Of a stretch of DNA of 64,000 bases, positions 36,561 to 49,190 are shown piece by piece. The notes beneath the pieces were generated by a model. It ran no database searches and had not been told where the DNA came from. It saw nothing but the letters and a program-made list of their open reading frames with translations. The translations under genes were made by a program, and so were the position numbers. The stretch's first letter is position 1; each line of letters starts with the position of its first letter. The DNA comes from Rallus limicola (taxonomy: Eukaryota; Chordata; Aves; Gruiformes; Rallidae), in contig JAKCOZ010000014.1 in the NCBI GenBank assembly GCA_022605955.1, positions 9,926,001 to 9,990,000 of the forward strand. Direction: 5' to 3'.

Positions 36561-39500
36561 GTCACACCTTCCTGTTTCTGGTTTTAGTAATACATAGCAT
36601 AACAACTCCAGTAATAGCTGAAATAGGGCTTCTTCAAGTATCCAAGTAGGAATTCAGGTCTATCAACTCTACCACTACAGTTGGCAGTAGAGCTCCTGTC
36701 TTTCTGTGGTTATCTATGGCCTACTGCCCTGGGTGGTGACCTTTCACTTTGCTAAGGGTTGGTTCAGGTTGCGGGCTCACAGAAGACAAGCTGTTTTCAC
36801 ATAGATCACAAGCAGTAGATGTGATGAACTGACTCATTGAGGTCAGTTACTTGTGTGTGCAGCAATCTGGGCATGTTTGGGAAGTGCTGGGATAACTACA
36901 TGTGCACAATCTTGCCTGATATATCCTGTGTAAAAATTCTTGCATGAACGTAGGTAAACTATGTGTGAAGTAGGTCCAGGTTGTCTCCTCTCAGACCTGC
37001 TTTTATAGCTGTTTAAGCTCCTATTTACTTTGGACTCTCTTTCTAACGAAAGGTCTGACTCCCTTCCTTCCTCTTTCACCATCTATTAGGGTTTTTCAGG
37101 AAAGGAAGATCTGATGGATTTCTGTGGGACAAGAAGCCTACCTCAGATTAGTCCCTTCACCCACAGTAAACTCTCGAAAGTAAACTGCATGCAGCTTCCT
37201 GTCTTTCAGTAACCTCCATAAGTTAGAAAGTAAGCTTTATTTGTTTGAGGTCAGGAGATGTCCTTCTTTCCATTATTTATAGTACATGTGTTTTGATTAG
37301 ACAAACAGCCACTGAGGTGATGCAAACAATGTACAAGCTTATTGTTTTGTTTATAATCTGGTATGTTGGGGGTTTTTTTTAAAAGGTCAAATAAAAAAAG
37401 ACAAAAAAGTTTTGTAAAGTTTTTGAAAGTTCAGAGAAATGACAAATAGGTAGATGCCCAGTGAAAATTTAATTTCTACAGACCTTTCAGGAAACCTCCA
37501 TGCTTCCTTACAATCCCCATTTCTCAAACACCTACACTTCACTTAAAGCTCTGTTCCTAGATTATTGACACCTAAAATAAAGCCTTTACTTCTAAATTAT
37601 TCACATCCCATAATTTGAACAATTCTGAGAAGAGCTCAATAGTTCTTTAAATACTCTACAAAAACCTGAGGATTAAAAAAAGTATGTTTCCTCCATTAAA
37701 CACAGCTGAACCTTTAAGATGGAGAACCTCCTATACTGTTTTTTTTTTGTTTTGTTTTTTTTTTTTTTTTATTTGAGTCCTTGTCTCCTTTAAGTAACAA
37801 AATGTTAAATAAAATACGATTTAATTATTTGTCATGCAGCCCAGTCAGAGGCTGTGATCTGATGGTGGTAAGCCAGCAAAGCCAAGACTGAAGGATCTCA
37901 CCAGTCCTAGTCTTGCTTTGTGCTGAGGACTGCTGCAGATTTCCTCACGGTCAGCACATCCCTGTGTTCCAAGACATCCAGCTTTCCATGCAGGCTGATG
38001 GCAACCTGAGTTGATGTCAGTGAAAGATTGGTTTTGCTCTCAGATTAAAAGCTGAGAAGTGGACATTAAGATTGATATGCTTGGAACAGGCATGGTTTTT
38101 TAGTATCTTTTTTTTTATTTTTTCCTTGAGCTGAATTTTTGAATGCAAGATCTGATCCTACATATGAGCTCAACTGTGGAAGTGTAATGCAATAGCATTT
38201 AAAAATAGAGACTGCCAAGAAGCAAATTAACACAGAGGAAAACCGTTTGGAGGTGTTTGGTGATGCTTTACACCAGGCAGAATGTGCACAGTTTTTATAT
38301 AGAGTAGGTTAGCATTTCCAAAGGGCAGAGAGAGATGAAGGATAAAGAATAATCTTTTGTAGCTTCAAGGCATGAGAGCTTTATGGATGCTCATCTGCAG
38401 TTGGAGAGCCCAAGCAGTGCTATCTTTCAGTCAAGTTTAGCTTTACTCAGAGTTTTCTTTAAAGCATCATGGTAGAAAATTTACAAAATTAAGAACATAC
38501 CTATTTATGTGCTTCTTTTTTAAGAATTAAATTTAAACCCCATGCCATACCAAGCTTTTTGCAACACCATACACTGTTTATGGCTCTGACAAACAATGCA
38601 GAGATTTTAAACCTTCCCAAAATGTGTTTAAGAGCTGTACTGCTGCAGATTAATGCATTTGTAACATATTTTACTCAGATTTATCTCTGCTCATATGGAA
38701 TGATGTATTTTTCCCCAAGAACAATACAGATAAAAGCTGAAGATTACAGTTAGTGTTAGAGTAGGTAAGCACAGATAAGGGTATTTCTCTTTGTGGAAGA
38801 TGAAACAAGTAGAAGAAGAGCCTAAGAACAACAAAGATGCTCTTTCACAGCAGGGGATATATTTGATGACCCACAGTAAATTTTATAAATGCCTGAAAGT
38901 GCTTTTATATACAAGTATTGCTTTGTAGTAGGCACTTTGTGGTATGTATTTGCTATTCTCTTCCAACACAAATAAATGCCATGCTAGAGGAAAGTTATAT
39001 AACCACAAGACTAGGAAGATGATGAAACATAGCACTGTCACTAGTTACTGTCAAAGGCACTGGTTGTCTAGCAAAGGGACACAAACTCCTCATTGATTTG
39101 TTTGCTACACTTCTGTTTAGGACTAACATAAAGAACTGTAATAGGTAGGTCAGTCTGGATGGCAAATGTTAATTACTGAGTATATATCACAGTGGAATAG
39201 AATACCATGGGGCAGTATGGCAGTATGGCAGAAGCCTCCCAGTTAAAAAGCAAGTTGGGGTTCAAATGTAATGTGCAGGCCTGCACCACAAAATGAGCTT
39301 CTACCTCAGGGGTCACGCAGGAAGTAAAGACTAGAAGGTCCCACCAGTAATTCAGAAATCTGTTGTTTGTCTTGAAGTCTATTTCTAAGGACCAGCTTGA
39401 AGACATTTCACTTTTGGCTTGAACAATGGACAATAAAAGCTAGTGGGATTTGGGATCACTTGGAGAGCTTCCAGGCATTGTCTTCAGTGATGTAGCATCG

Positions 39501-41357
39501 GCTTCCAGGTGCTTTCTATGCATCGTGGGATGTTGTGAATCAATGAAAAGAAGACAGAAAGGAGTCCTACCTGTGAGGCATCCTGTATCTCAGCTCTTTG
39601 ACAAAGCAACCTTAACTGCTAAATTCACTAGAGAAATACTGTTCACTGTCAAGATACTTCCAGCAATCTAGAAAGAGGGAGCAGGGCAATGTGTGCAGAC
39701 TCATGAGAAGCCGAAGGGCTGGGTAGGATCAGAGCCTTAATAAAAACATCTTGAGTGCTTATGGATTTGAGGCACTGTATTTTTAGGTTTCCCATCTCTC
39801 ATAGCCAGAAACTCATTATCAGGGCTCCAACCTGGTAGCTGGTTGAAATCCCAGCAAATGAGGCCACTGGGGAATTCAGTCCTTTCTGTTTGCACTTGTA
39901 TTTTAAAATGAAATCACCTATGACCTTTCTTCCTGTATCTCAGACTTTGCTGCTATGCTCATCTTATCCAGACATGCTGGGTAAGGGACCTTGTGTTATG
40001 TGTCTCAATACCCTCTTCCCTTGGCTCCTGGGAAGAAGTTGGGGCTCAGCTTTCTTTCAGGCTTGGAGGAGATGACAGGGCTACAAATAGGTTACAAAAG
40101 TGAGAAGAGGACAGGGTGAAGCTGGGAGGAGCTGAGAATAAATATTCCGCACATGGAGCTGTTGGATTTGCAGTGACTTTTGATAGTCCATTCTGCCTTC
40201 CTACCTTCTGAAGTAGTGGTGGTGCATTAATGTGTTGCTTTTCTCTTTCTTTCCCCAAAAGAGGGGGTGAAACAGCTCCCTGGGCAGTCTTTATTGATTA
40301 TAGTGCTAGAAGGCAGCAGCCCGCCAGGATGACTGCAGCTATAAACAAATGGGGAAGTGGCTGGGGGACTTTACTCAGTGAGAGGAAACACAACAAAGAT
40401 CCTATCAGGAATTTCAGATGTCTCTGTGGAATGTGTCACTCCAGTAAGCCGGAGCCTCCAGTGGAGGACCCTCACAGAAGTCTGGAAGTAACACACTACA
40501 GTGAGATTTTATAATGCAAGCATGATCACATGTTGACCATGAACGTAACGAAGAAGTCACAAATTAATCTGCATCTTAGTTTTGTCTTCTGAAGATAGCA
40601 TTGTATTAGAGAACATAATGTAATATTAAACTTGTAGGAAAGATTGAAAAAATATAAGTGAATCTAATCTAAATTATAGTTTAGATGTCCCTTTTTTTAA
40701 AAAAAAATATTTTCTTTATCCATAATATAAGAATAACCACAGATTTTGCTGATAGTCTAAAAAAACTTGCACTTTATTTTCTAAATTTTAATGACCACTA
40801 CATGCTCACCAGCCAAAAATCTTCATATTAATAATATTTAGTTTCTGCTTTAAAAGATGTATTTCTTTTCAAACTAGATCTGATCAGTGCGCACAACTCT
40901 TTTTATCAAAGAATTTTAAAAATGTTTCTCTTAAAATTGTCCAGGTTTTTGATGAAATATATTGAAAAAAATAAAAGTATATCTGGCTTGTTCTCACATC
41001 GAGGAAGGCTTTTCTCCGCTTTCTCACTTCTCTGTTTTTCCTGTGCTTTTGATGAATCCTGACTTGAGTGCTCCATTTAAAGGCTGTGAGCATCCCAGAG
41101 TGCAGGAAGCCTTCTGGGGCTGTGGATCTGTGGCAAGGTGCATGACCCTGCGACTGCTCCCTTCCCCACCCGCCCACTGTGCAGCTCAGCCTCCCGGACT
41201 TCTCCTGAGAAGTGTTGAGGCCCTGCCAGTTCTAGTCTGGGAGCTGGGTCTGTTCAGTACCTCTGAATACTAACTAGGTTGTTTTTACCCAACAGTAATA
41301 TGTGACAAATTAAACAATATAAATTTTATCTTGATCTTAATTAAGGCAACAGCAATA
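36561..41357. other. Unique A+T-rich sequence
   Basis: It holds a T-rich tract at 37739-37770 and a small 'ggcagtat' triplication near 39210-39233. The segment at 40260-40510 has balanced composition and no repeat signature but no supported exon. Confidence 0.45.
37739..37770. repeat. Interrupted poly(T) tract
   Basis: T10-G-T4-G-T16 within about 32 bases. No attached element recognised. Confidence 0.9.
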
Positions 41358-41385
41358 TTCCCATTAACTTCAGTGGGACCAGGAT
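41358..41385. repeat. Short remnant of an amniote palindromic repeat
   Basis: 'ttcccattaacttcagtggg' followed by 'accaggat' is close to the 'cccattgacttcaatgggaccaggat' core seen in several old amniote repeats. Only this core remains. Confidence 0.35.
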
Positions 41386-42268
41386 TATATCAAATATTAT
41401 TTAAACATTTATAATAGCATTAGATAATGGGTTTAGAATAATTAAGAGTCTATTGAAGAAATTTAGCTTGATGTTGGAAAGGCAAATTATGTCAAATGAA
41501 CGGGAACTGTCGTTTATGGAGGTCTATTGAGATAGTCTTGTTTATTGAGGGAAGAAAACGAAGCTCATAGGAATCTTTCAGGGGCAGAGTCTGAAGGTCT
41601 TTTTGGGACCGTGAAAGAGGAGTGGGAATATTAAACAGATGTGTGAGGTGGGAACAGTGTTTTTCACCATCACATAGACTCAGCAGTCAAGAGTATCCAA
41701 AAATTAATTTTCGATTGGTAAAATGAGATCCTAGATTCAGTGTAGGCTGTTTCAATTAGGTCTGTGCACATACACAAAATTAATGGGTCAAATAAGTAAT
41801 TAATGGTGTTATTATATCAATCACTTTTCTAATAAAAGTGTCTGAAATGAGTCAGGGGAAAAAAATTCTAATAATTAATTTGAAAACTGCTATGATGCTT
41901 CAATTGATTTGGGGTTAGGAAAAAAAAAAGATAATAATTAGTAAGGATCAAAAAACAATATCACTTTTAGTCCTCCAAATGGAGAGGCAAATTAAACAGA
42001 GATGTGATTGAAATATCATTTTTTATCCTTGTAAGAAGATTGGGAATGTCAAGTATAGCGGAAACCTATTCTTTGTTTTAAAAGAGCTATACTTACCCTG
42101 TCCTTCCTCACTTTTTCCCATGTGCCTTCCTTATTCCTTATTCCTACTTCCTTATTCCTGTGGAAGGCCATGTCAATTCAGTAAGGAAACAAGTGACTGT
42201 GTATGTGTGCATGTTCTGGTTTTCTCCTTAACCCAGAACTTTAACTTTTTAAGACCCACTTTTCTGAA

Positions 42269-42271
<3 letters not shown>
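41386..42271. other. A+T-rich block with homeodomain-like words
   Basis: 41700-41950 is dense in TAAT/ATTA words (gtaattaatgg, aataattaattt, gataataattag) without being simple repeat, a texture often seen in conserved non-coding elements. A TTCCTTATTCC-type pyrimidine repeat lies at about 42127-42158. No exon recognised. Confidence 0.35.

Positions 42272-42303
<32 letters not shown>
42272..42303. repeat. (AT)16 microsatellite
   Basis: Thirty-two bases of uninterrupted AT repeat, self-complementary and able to extrude a cruciform; likely polymorphic in length. Confidence 0.95.
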
Positions 42304-42307
<4 letters not shown>

Positions 42308-44669
42308 GCATGCACGATCCAATACCAAATGAAGGCATTAGTCAAAGTGATCTCTGCTAGACTGCTCACTGGACAGGAGGTGACAGAGAGGGGACGTTGC
42401 ATGAAAGAGTCTATTACTTATAAAAATAGGTTGTGTGTTAGTTCTTTAACTTCAAATGAAATATTTGAGATTTATTTGTGTGTATGTGTGTTAGTTTTTC
42501 AAGTAAAACGTGCTAGATGAATACACTAGTGGAGAAGCAAGAAACATGTATTCATGGGGATAAAATAATGTAACATTTCCATTGGGAAATCCTTTGAGTG
42601 ACCACACAGTGCTATTGAGCTTGGCTTGATCAACCTCTGCCTTATTGAACATACGTGCAATGCAATCATTATGAATGATAGTCCTCTACCATCATTTAAC
42701 CTTGTTTTGCCTTTTCACTCTCATCGCCAATATGAAAAACAAATTAGCAAATGAATAAGAAACTATCCAAATGCTTTTCAACAAAAATCAAATTCAACCA
42801 CCTTTTCCTTGCAAAAAGAAGTTGTTATTGCTCTTTGAATATAATACAAGGAACTCATGGTTCCCCAAAACAACTGACAGAGCTAACCTTGCTTCAGCTC
42901 ATACCTTAAAGCTTTGACTAAAAGGCAGTAGTTAAAAGTACTTAAAAGGAAAATCAAAATAAATGCAAGATGACTCAGGGTTTTAAAAAATGTAGTTTTT
43001 AAGCAGAATATGGACAACTATGAGCAATCATTACTTCAAAACTGTAGCATGAAAGCTGCCTGTTGGGAAGTTGAGATGTAGGGATTTGTGTAGCAATGAT
43101 AAGTAACTAAGAAGCATTACAAGAGTGCAATGTTACAGTTGGGTAAAATGACCAAGGATTCAGACTGTAGTCAGGGGATCCAAGCAACCCCCAAAAAGCT
43201 TTTCAGTGAAGACATCATCTTTCCTTGCATTACAAACAACTATTCTCTCTTCATTTTACCATGAGTTAAACTTACCATACTCCTCTTCCTGGAAATGTCT
43301 GTTGTAATGAAGCATGCACCAGTAATGGTGTTTCTGGGTTTTTTCTGTAACAGAGTTTTCCTAATCTTTATTTCAGGACACTGTTGCTGGGCATGATGTG
43401 ACAAGCATGCTGGTTGCAAGGGAGAGTGATTTTTTTTCAAATGAAAAGTTCTTGCTAGGTAGGCATTTTACTAGCACTCATGCAGAGTAGCAAGTTGCTG
43501 CAGTCTGCAAGTTTTTCATCTATAAAGTACACCTAAAACTAGATCCCAGAACAACGGACCAATAAGTTGGAAGACATTTGGATTGCCTTTGAAGAAAAGC
43601 ACTAAGCAAGCAGAAGGGGGAAGAACAGTATTTCAAATGGTACATGGTAGTATGGTTTTTAATAGTTTGACATTTTTGTACCATGTATTTATCATCTAGA
43701 TTCCTTATTCCTTATTCTCTTTGTTCTGTATGTGAGCATGACTTTAAATATATCATTGAATCAATGAATATTAAATATATCATTGAATCAATATATACAT
43801 ATCTTCTGAGATCCATCATTGTTTTTATAGAACCTTCCCCTCAGCAATGCTGGTTTGTGCTCCCTTGTAATCTTATGTATGGCAAATACTGAAGAGTTCT
43901 CATTTTTTGTTGTGATGACATCAATCAATGCTGATACACAAGCAGAGAAGCTTTAGCGTGATAATGGACTTCACAAGTTGAATTTCTAGTTGTTAAGCAA
44001 ATGTGGCTGTGGTCATTTCATCTCTATTTAACACACATGGGAAAATATCAATGTCAAGACAAAAATATTTTCAAGCCTCAAAGGAGAGCCTATAAATGAT
44101 GTGGAGGAAAAGGACTAAAATAAAATAATAATTTTAAAAACTCCTCAACAAACAACCTGAAGTGAAAAATATTTAGAGCTTTCTTTTTTGCAGCTCAATG
44201 AATTGGTTCTTTTTAATAGTTCACTAAATTGTATACAGTATATACCCAGCTCCCACTATGATACTCAAAATATACACTAAGGTTCTTTGAACAGCTTTGC
44301 AACACATGCTGACATGCAGCACGCCCCAGTTATTTGGGTAGAAACAGCCAAACTAGCCCATTTAATATGACTGCGTCCATCATAGCCCATAGATCTGACT
44401 GCTCTGTGGTCCTTGGCTCTTCTGTTACCACCCTTGAGCAATACAGGGTTTAATGGTCACATTAATTGGCCATCTCTCTGCAGCATGTGTCTGTCTTCTT
44501 TGGATGGATCAGTTGCGATGAGGCATCTGGAAGTCCAAGAAGAAGTCCCAAATTTGGCACGTGGAGACCACTGTGTGGTAGTCCTCTATGGAGATGATAA
44601 AATGGACAATAGACAAAAGGTTACTTACCACCTGCAATGTATAAAATTGGATGAAGACAGAAATGCCCT
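42304..44669. other. Unique A+T-rich sequence
   Basis: It contains a spaced 21-bp direct repeat at 43745-43792, listed separately. The open frame starting at 44413 runs into the CR1 to its right and is not supported as a gene. Confidence 0.45.
43745..43792. repeat. 21-bp perfect direct repeat, 27-bp period
   Basis: The 21-mer beginning taaatatatcattgaatc occurs at 43745-43765 and again at 43772-43792, separated by gaatat. It is a recent-looking local duplication. Confidence 0.9.
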
Positions 44670-45545
44670 GTGGGAACAGAAGAGTGGTCCATCTATCCCA
44701 GTACTCTATTTCCAGCTGTGGCAGGAGATGTTGCATAGAGAAGCATAAGCCTGGCCTCTCTCTGCAGTGTTATACTCCTGAGTGACTGTGATCATTGGAT
44801 TAAGGATTTCCAGGAATACCTTCCTGCCTGATTCATTTTTGTGTCCTCTGGTGGACCTGTTATCCATGAACTTGCATACCACTGATAAAACCTGCATCCT
44901 GAACTACAGGTTGCAGAAGTTCACCACTCCCTGTATAATAAAACACTTCTCTTCAGCTGCTTTAAGCCTGTTTCCTGATATTTTCACTCTGTGCTCTCAT
45001 GTTCAATACTACAGGCCTTGGTGAAGGGCATTTCTGTTCTGACCCTGATCTACCACTTTCATGTCTTAAGATGCACAGACCAGAGCAGCAGACATGCTCG
45101 AAACAAGGGCGGAGCAAGAAGTTTCTAATGGCAAAATTATTTTCTTTGTTGTGCTGTGACTGTCTTTCCTAACAACAACCACAATTTTCTGGCTGGTGGT
45201 ACAAATTCAATTCAGGATTTCAAAGAGCTGTGTTCGATGACTCTAATACTGTTTCCATGAGTGGTAACTATCTGTTCTCAGTACAGTGTCAGATAAGCAA
45301 AGTTTAGGTTATTTTTACCTTCGTACCTTACTTCTCAGTGATCCACATGGAAGCTCACCTGCCCCTGAATGTTTGCACACTTGCTGAGTGTGACTTTTCA
45401 AATTCCTTACTGGCAATGAGGTATTTGAATATCTGAAAAAAGCCTTGGTGTTATCTGCACACTTCATTCTCCAGATCTTTGACAAAGATGTTGCCAATAT
45501 TGGTTTTGACACTTATCTCTAGGGATTCCTGAGGTTTATACCGAT
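44670..45545 (-). mobile_element. Ancient CR1 LINE, RT to 3' end, minus strand
   Basis: On the plus strand the order of phrases matches the antisense of an old CR1 subfamily well known from turtles and crocodilians: 'ggtccatctatcccagta' (3' end), 'ggacctgttatccatgaact', 'gttgcagaagttcacca', 'ggcaaaattattttctttgt', 'agtggtaactatctg', 'cttggtgttatctgc' and 'tctagggattcctgagg'. Translated on the minus strand, CADNTKAF (about 45438-45461) is the decayed FADDTKL catalytic box of CR1 reverse transcriptase, and the bases to its right correspond to the GPVLFNIFINDLE region. The element is full of stops and small indels and is clearly much older than the two plus-strand CR1 copies. It is truncated on its 5' side (right edge). 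Confidence 0.9.
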
Positions 45546-47689
45546 GTGTTGAGCATATTTAGTAATACATTTTATGATAAAAAAAAATTATTTATATTTA
45601 TATTGTTTTATTTAATGTTAAGTGTATTTAAAATGCAATTCTATGCCTCTTTCATACTTTAAATGCTTCTGCTTTCATTTCCTTACATGAGATTTGCAAT
45701 TATTTTGGTTTAGTGGTTAATCTCATGGAAACACACCATTGTCTCCTATGAAAGTCTATCCACTTGTCTAGGTCCCAGTGCTAGCAAACAGACTAAGGAC
45801 AGACTTAAAATTTGCAAAACTTTGACTTTTATACAAATTGAAAATTCCAAGCATCTGTCTCTTGTTTCAGCTTGTGCATCATGCAATATTTACCTATCCT
45901 GGAAACAGAAGTAATATCAGAGAGAGACTCATTTAATAGTGTCCCTTTTGCCTGGAGTTAGGAGAGCACCTTTCCAGTTTGTTAGTTGTTGACTGTAATT
46001 TATTCTGCAATTATATGAAATGTGCTCTTGGACCCGTTCTTCCTTGGAAAGTGTCTATCTGTGAATGACATTTCCAGAGCATCCCTCAATTCAGTGATTT
46101 ATTGAGGCAATATATCATCCAAGTAAGGTCCTTTAACTGTGTTTTTATTCACTAGATGATACCATCCAAAGACAAAGAAATCTGAGTCACTGTTTAGTTG
46201 TGTAATAAAAGGTATGTCAGGAAGCAAGACACTCTTGAAACGCTAAGCATGTTTGCCTCCAGGTATACTGGCATCCTTGCACCTTCTTTCACAAGCATGT
46301 TAGTGTGCTGAATAGGTTTCCATACCTGGTCGCTAAGGTCTTGGTCTCCTTGACAACTAAACTTTTCAAAGATTACATGAAAAATGTTTTCTCTAGCCCT
46401 CGAGCTGTTTTAATGCTTTAAAATGTCAGAGAAAAGATCCTTTAGTCCCAAGAGTAAGGAAGAGGTGGTAATGGAGAGGGAACAGAATATTTAAAAACAT
46501 GTTTACAGAATAATTCGGCATGACAGGAGAGCCCAGTAGGAATGCCCTCAAAAAGGGGGAATCTGAATTTAAACTTATTAATAAAAGTATATTGCTTCAG
46601 AATAGAGTGGGGTTTTGGTGGCAAAATGAAACATTTCACCTCTAATTTACCTCTCTGGATTCAGCTAAGGTGGGTAACAGGGTTGCCATCTTAGAATGCT
46701 TTTTGGCTGCTACTGCATGATAAAATCCACAGGGCCTGAGCTTCAGCTGTGTCCTTTTTTTTTTTTATTTTTTGTTAGAAACATGGCATTGTGTTAGCTG
46801 GCAGTTGGAACCACTGGTTGTGTCCGAGTTGAGGGTACATTTGCCTCCATCTTGTACTAATTTAGGTTTTGCTGAAACAATGGGTTAGCTGTAAGAATGC
46901 CAGTCTCTGTTTTGGAAGTGGACCTGTACAGGGATAGGCTCTGGCCCAAATTAATGCTGAGAATCAGGCTCTTGTAGTGAGTAGTGGAGCCTGCAGCACT
47001 CCCCAGTGAGTTTGCCCTTCCTGAGCGGTGACGTGGAGGGAAGATGCACAGCCTGTGTCTGTGGCTCCAAGGCATAGGAGACAAAAGTGCAGTGAGTCAA
47101 AAAAGGATGTTGCACTGAGGGACCAATGGGCATCACAACATTGGCCTTCTTTTCCATTAAGGCTTGCACACTGTCATGGGAAGCTAGTGGTAACCTTTGT
47201 TTTGTAGGTGGTTACCAGTGCCTGAAGTGGCCTTCACCTAAACCTGTATTTACAGAGGTAATTAAGGAGGAGATGGTGAGAAAAATAGCTGAAGGCAAAT
47301 CTTTGCCTGGGGTTCAGTATTTGCAGACTTGGGGGAAGACACTGTTGTCTATAATCAACAGAAGGTCCATCTGTGGGAACAGTAACCTCATCTCACTGTT
47401 CATTCCCATACTGACTTGTCTACTGGCTTATCTCAGATTGTCATTATAACATTGTCTTTATTTTGGTCATCTTCAAATACTGGGAGTTCTGAAAGAAATG
47501 GAGTTCTTTGTAGCTTTTTGAGATTAAGGGCCATGATCTGAAACCAGTACATCTATAAATGGGAAAGCAGGTGACAAGTGTAGAAACATGAGTGACTGAG
47601 AATTTGCTCATCTTCAGCATACTGTACCTTTTTTTCATTGTTCTGATTTTGTTTGAAGAAATTTTCTTTCTTCAGTTAAAGTTTGTCTC
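45546..47689. other. Unique sequence upstream of the gypsy relic
   Basis: It contains a T-rich tract at 46755-46773. The open frame at 47126-47449 lies where a gag gene would be expected, and 'tttgttttgtag' at about 47196-47207 looks like a splice acceptor. Neither could be supported further. Confidence 0.35.
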
Positions 47690-47919
47690 ATTCTGCACAG
47701 GTGATGCAAGTTGGTATAATTTCATTGAGAATTGCTGTCATTTGTCTGAAAGAAGACTGCTGTAATTTTTGACTGGTACATTGACTTCCCAAGTCACCCA
47801 AGTGCCATGATTCAGGTTAATGGATTGCCACCCACAATGTAAATAGTAAACCCTTGTAGGTCCTATGGCACAAGATATGTGATTGACTGGTGGTAAATAA
47901 TTGTTTTGAGAGAAGAGGT

Positions 47920-48280
47920 TGAGTTTGCAATCAAGGCACACTTTGCTGCTGATTCTTCATTTCACAAACCTTACCCTGACCAAGAATCTAGACTTGGTTG
48001 GTGGCAAACCTCAACATATCCAGGAATTTTATGATTCTAGATTGAATTCTGGATTTCTGCTTCTTTAAACTATGCTATTTTACCTTCAGTTCAAGTGTGG
48101 TAATAGAATCAACTGATGGCTCTCCTGCTCATGCCTATTCATGACGAGACCAATATTTCATTATTCATGATACAAAACCATAGTAATTCACTTCAGTTTG
48201 ATTGCCCCATCATGCTCAGGAATAATGGGTTCCTCCACTGGTCTTTCCACAGAATCTGATTCAGTTCAGAATATTGCTGC
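47920..48280 (+). pseudogene. Gypsy protease relic
   Basis: The bases at 47927-47962 translate AIKAHFAADSSF, which lines up with ALIDSGADSSF of retropepsins. In this alignment the catalytic Asp-Ser-Gly reads Ala-His-Phe, so the active site is lost. Near the end of the domain, CPIMLRNNGFLHW (frame through 48203-48241) corresponds to the hydrophobic flap-to-W segment (P.ILG..WL..H...I.W), and HRI-stop-FSSEYCC follows (to about 48280), matching the linker seen in Sushi-like elements. The downstream half is the more convincing one; the active-site alignment is tentative. Confidence 0.55.
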
Positions 48281-48439
48281 TGAACCTCTATTTGAGAGAC
48301 TTGAACTCTCTTACAACAGGCCACAAGAAATTGAAAGTTTTCTCTTATCACTGGTGCCCACACTGGAGCCACAGGCTGATGACATACTTGCTGCCTGTGA
48401 AATATTGATTGGGGTTTTTTTTTAACCTTTGATAGAAGA

Positions 48440-49190
48440 GTGCAGATACCATACTCCATCTGTTAACCTCTAGTCTGAAGCAGTGGTTCTTTTGGCTCTA
48501 GAAGATATTTGTTGTCTGACCTAAAAGCTGGGGTCGCATGGGACTACCTCAGTTAAAGGATTGCCAAAGAATTTTGACCTTTTGATGCCTGAAGTGGATG
48601 GTCATGACTTTGTCCAAAAAAACTCTGGCCTCTTGTATCTTTGTGTAGGTGACTGGGCCCCGTTCTAATCACAGTTGAGAGCTAGTAGCCTCTGCATCTC
48701 ATTAATAAAATATTTCAAGCTCTTGAGAAAACATGCCTTTTCAGGGAGCATAAACTCATCTGACAGGGTGCTGCAAGCAGATCTCTTTCTGGAGCTGGTA
48801 CAGGTAAATCCTGTCCTATTCCTTGCCTTTCTAATGCTCTAACAACATTCCAGCATTTTATTTACAACATTTGAGGAAGATGTTAGACTAGGATGTAGCA
48901 GCATGTCTGGATGACACCCACATTTATTTTGGGAACCCAGAAACAACACAGTTGACATGTTCAACTTGTCCTCAGATGCCTCCACCATAATAACCTGTTT
49001 GCCAAGCTGGAAGAATGCAAATGTGATCAGACGGTTGCGGAATTTGTGGGCTATGGAATTGCCCTTGGGGATGAACTGGGGAAGGTTCTTTGTGAGATTG
49101 CTGCTGTGATCAGCTTGGCTTCCCTGGGGGATGTGTGGAGGACATTTCGTCTGTGGTTCAGAGCCCCCTGACAAATTTCACACACATTTA
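48440..49190 (+). pseudogene. Gypsy reverse transcriptase relic
   Basis: Motifs in order: CRYHTPSVNL near 48440-48475 (compare KYHDFxDVF); LCPKKLWPLVSLCR at 48608-48649 (compare FFVKKKDGGLRPCIDYR); YSLPF-stop-CSNNIPAF at 48817-48858 (compare YLVMPFGLSNAPATF); CLDDTHIYFGNPE at 48904-48942 (compare YLDDILIYSxNPE, the catalytic box, with both aspartates kept). After one frameshift comes HVQLVLRCLHHNN then LFAKLEECKCDQTVAEFVGY at 48956-49054 (compare HVRxVLxRLRENxLFAKLEKCEFxxxxVEFLGY). A further frameshift leads to ISSVVQSPLTNFT (about 49141-49179; compare FSxVVAPLTNLT). Spacing between boxes is close to normal. Stops at 48832 and 48889 and the frameshifts show it is dead. The family assignment is secure. 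Confidence 0.88.

Noticed and set aside
42085..42110. Strong GTAAGTA donor on the minus strand
   Set aside because: The presumed exon is the TTCCTTATTCC pyrimidine repeat read backwards; no plausible coding frame.
47126..47449. 107-codon frame in the position expected for gypsy gag
   Set aside because: No capsid-like wording could be aligned; kept only as a remark.
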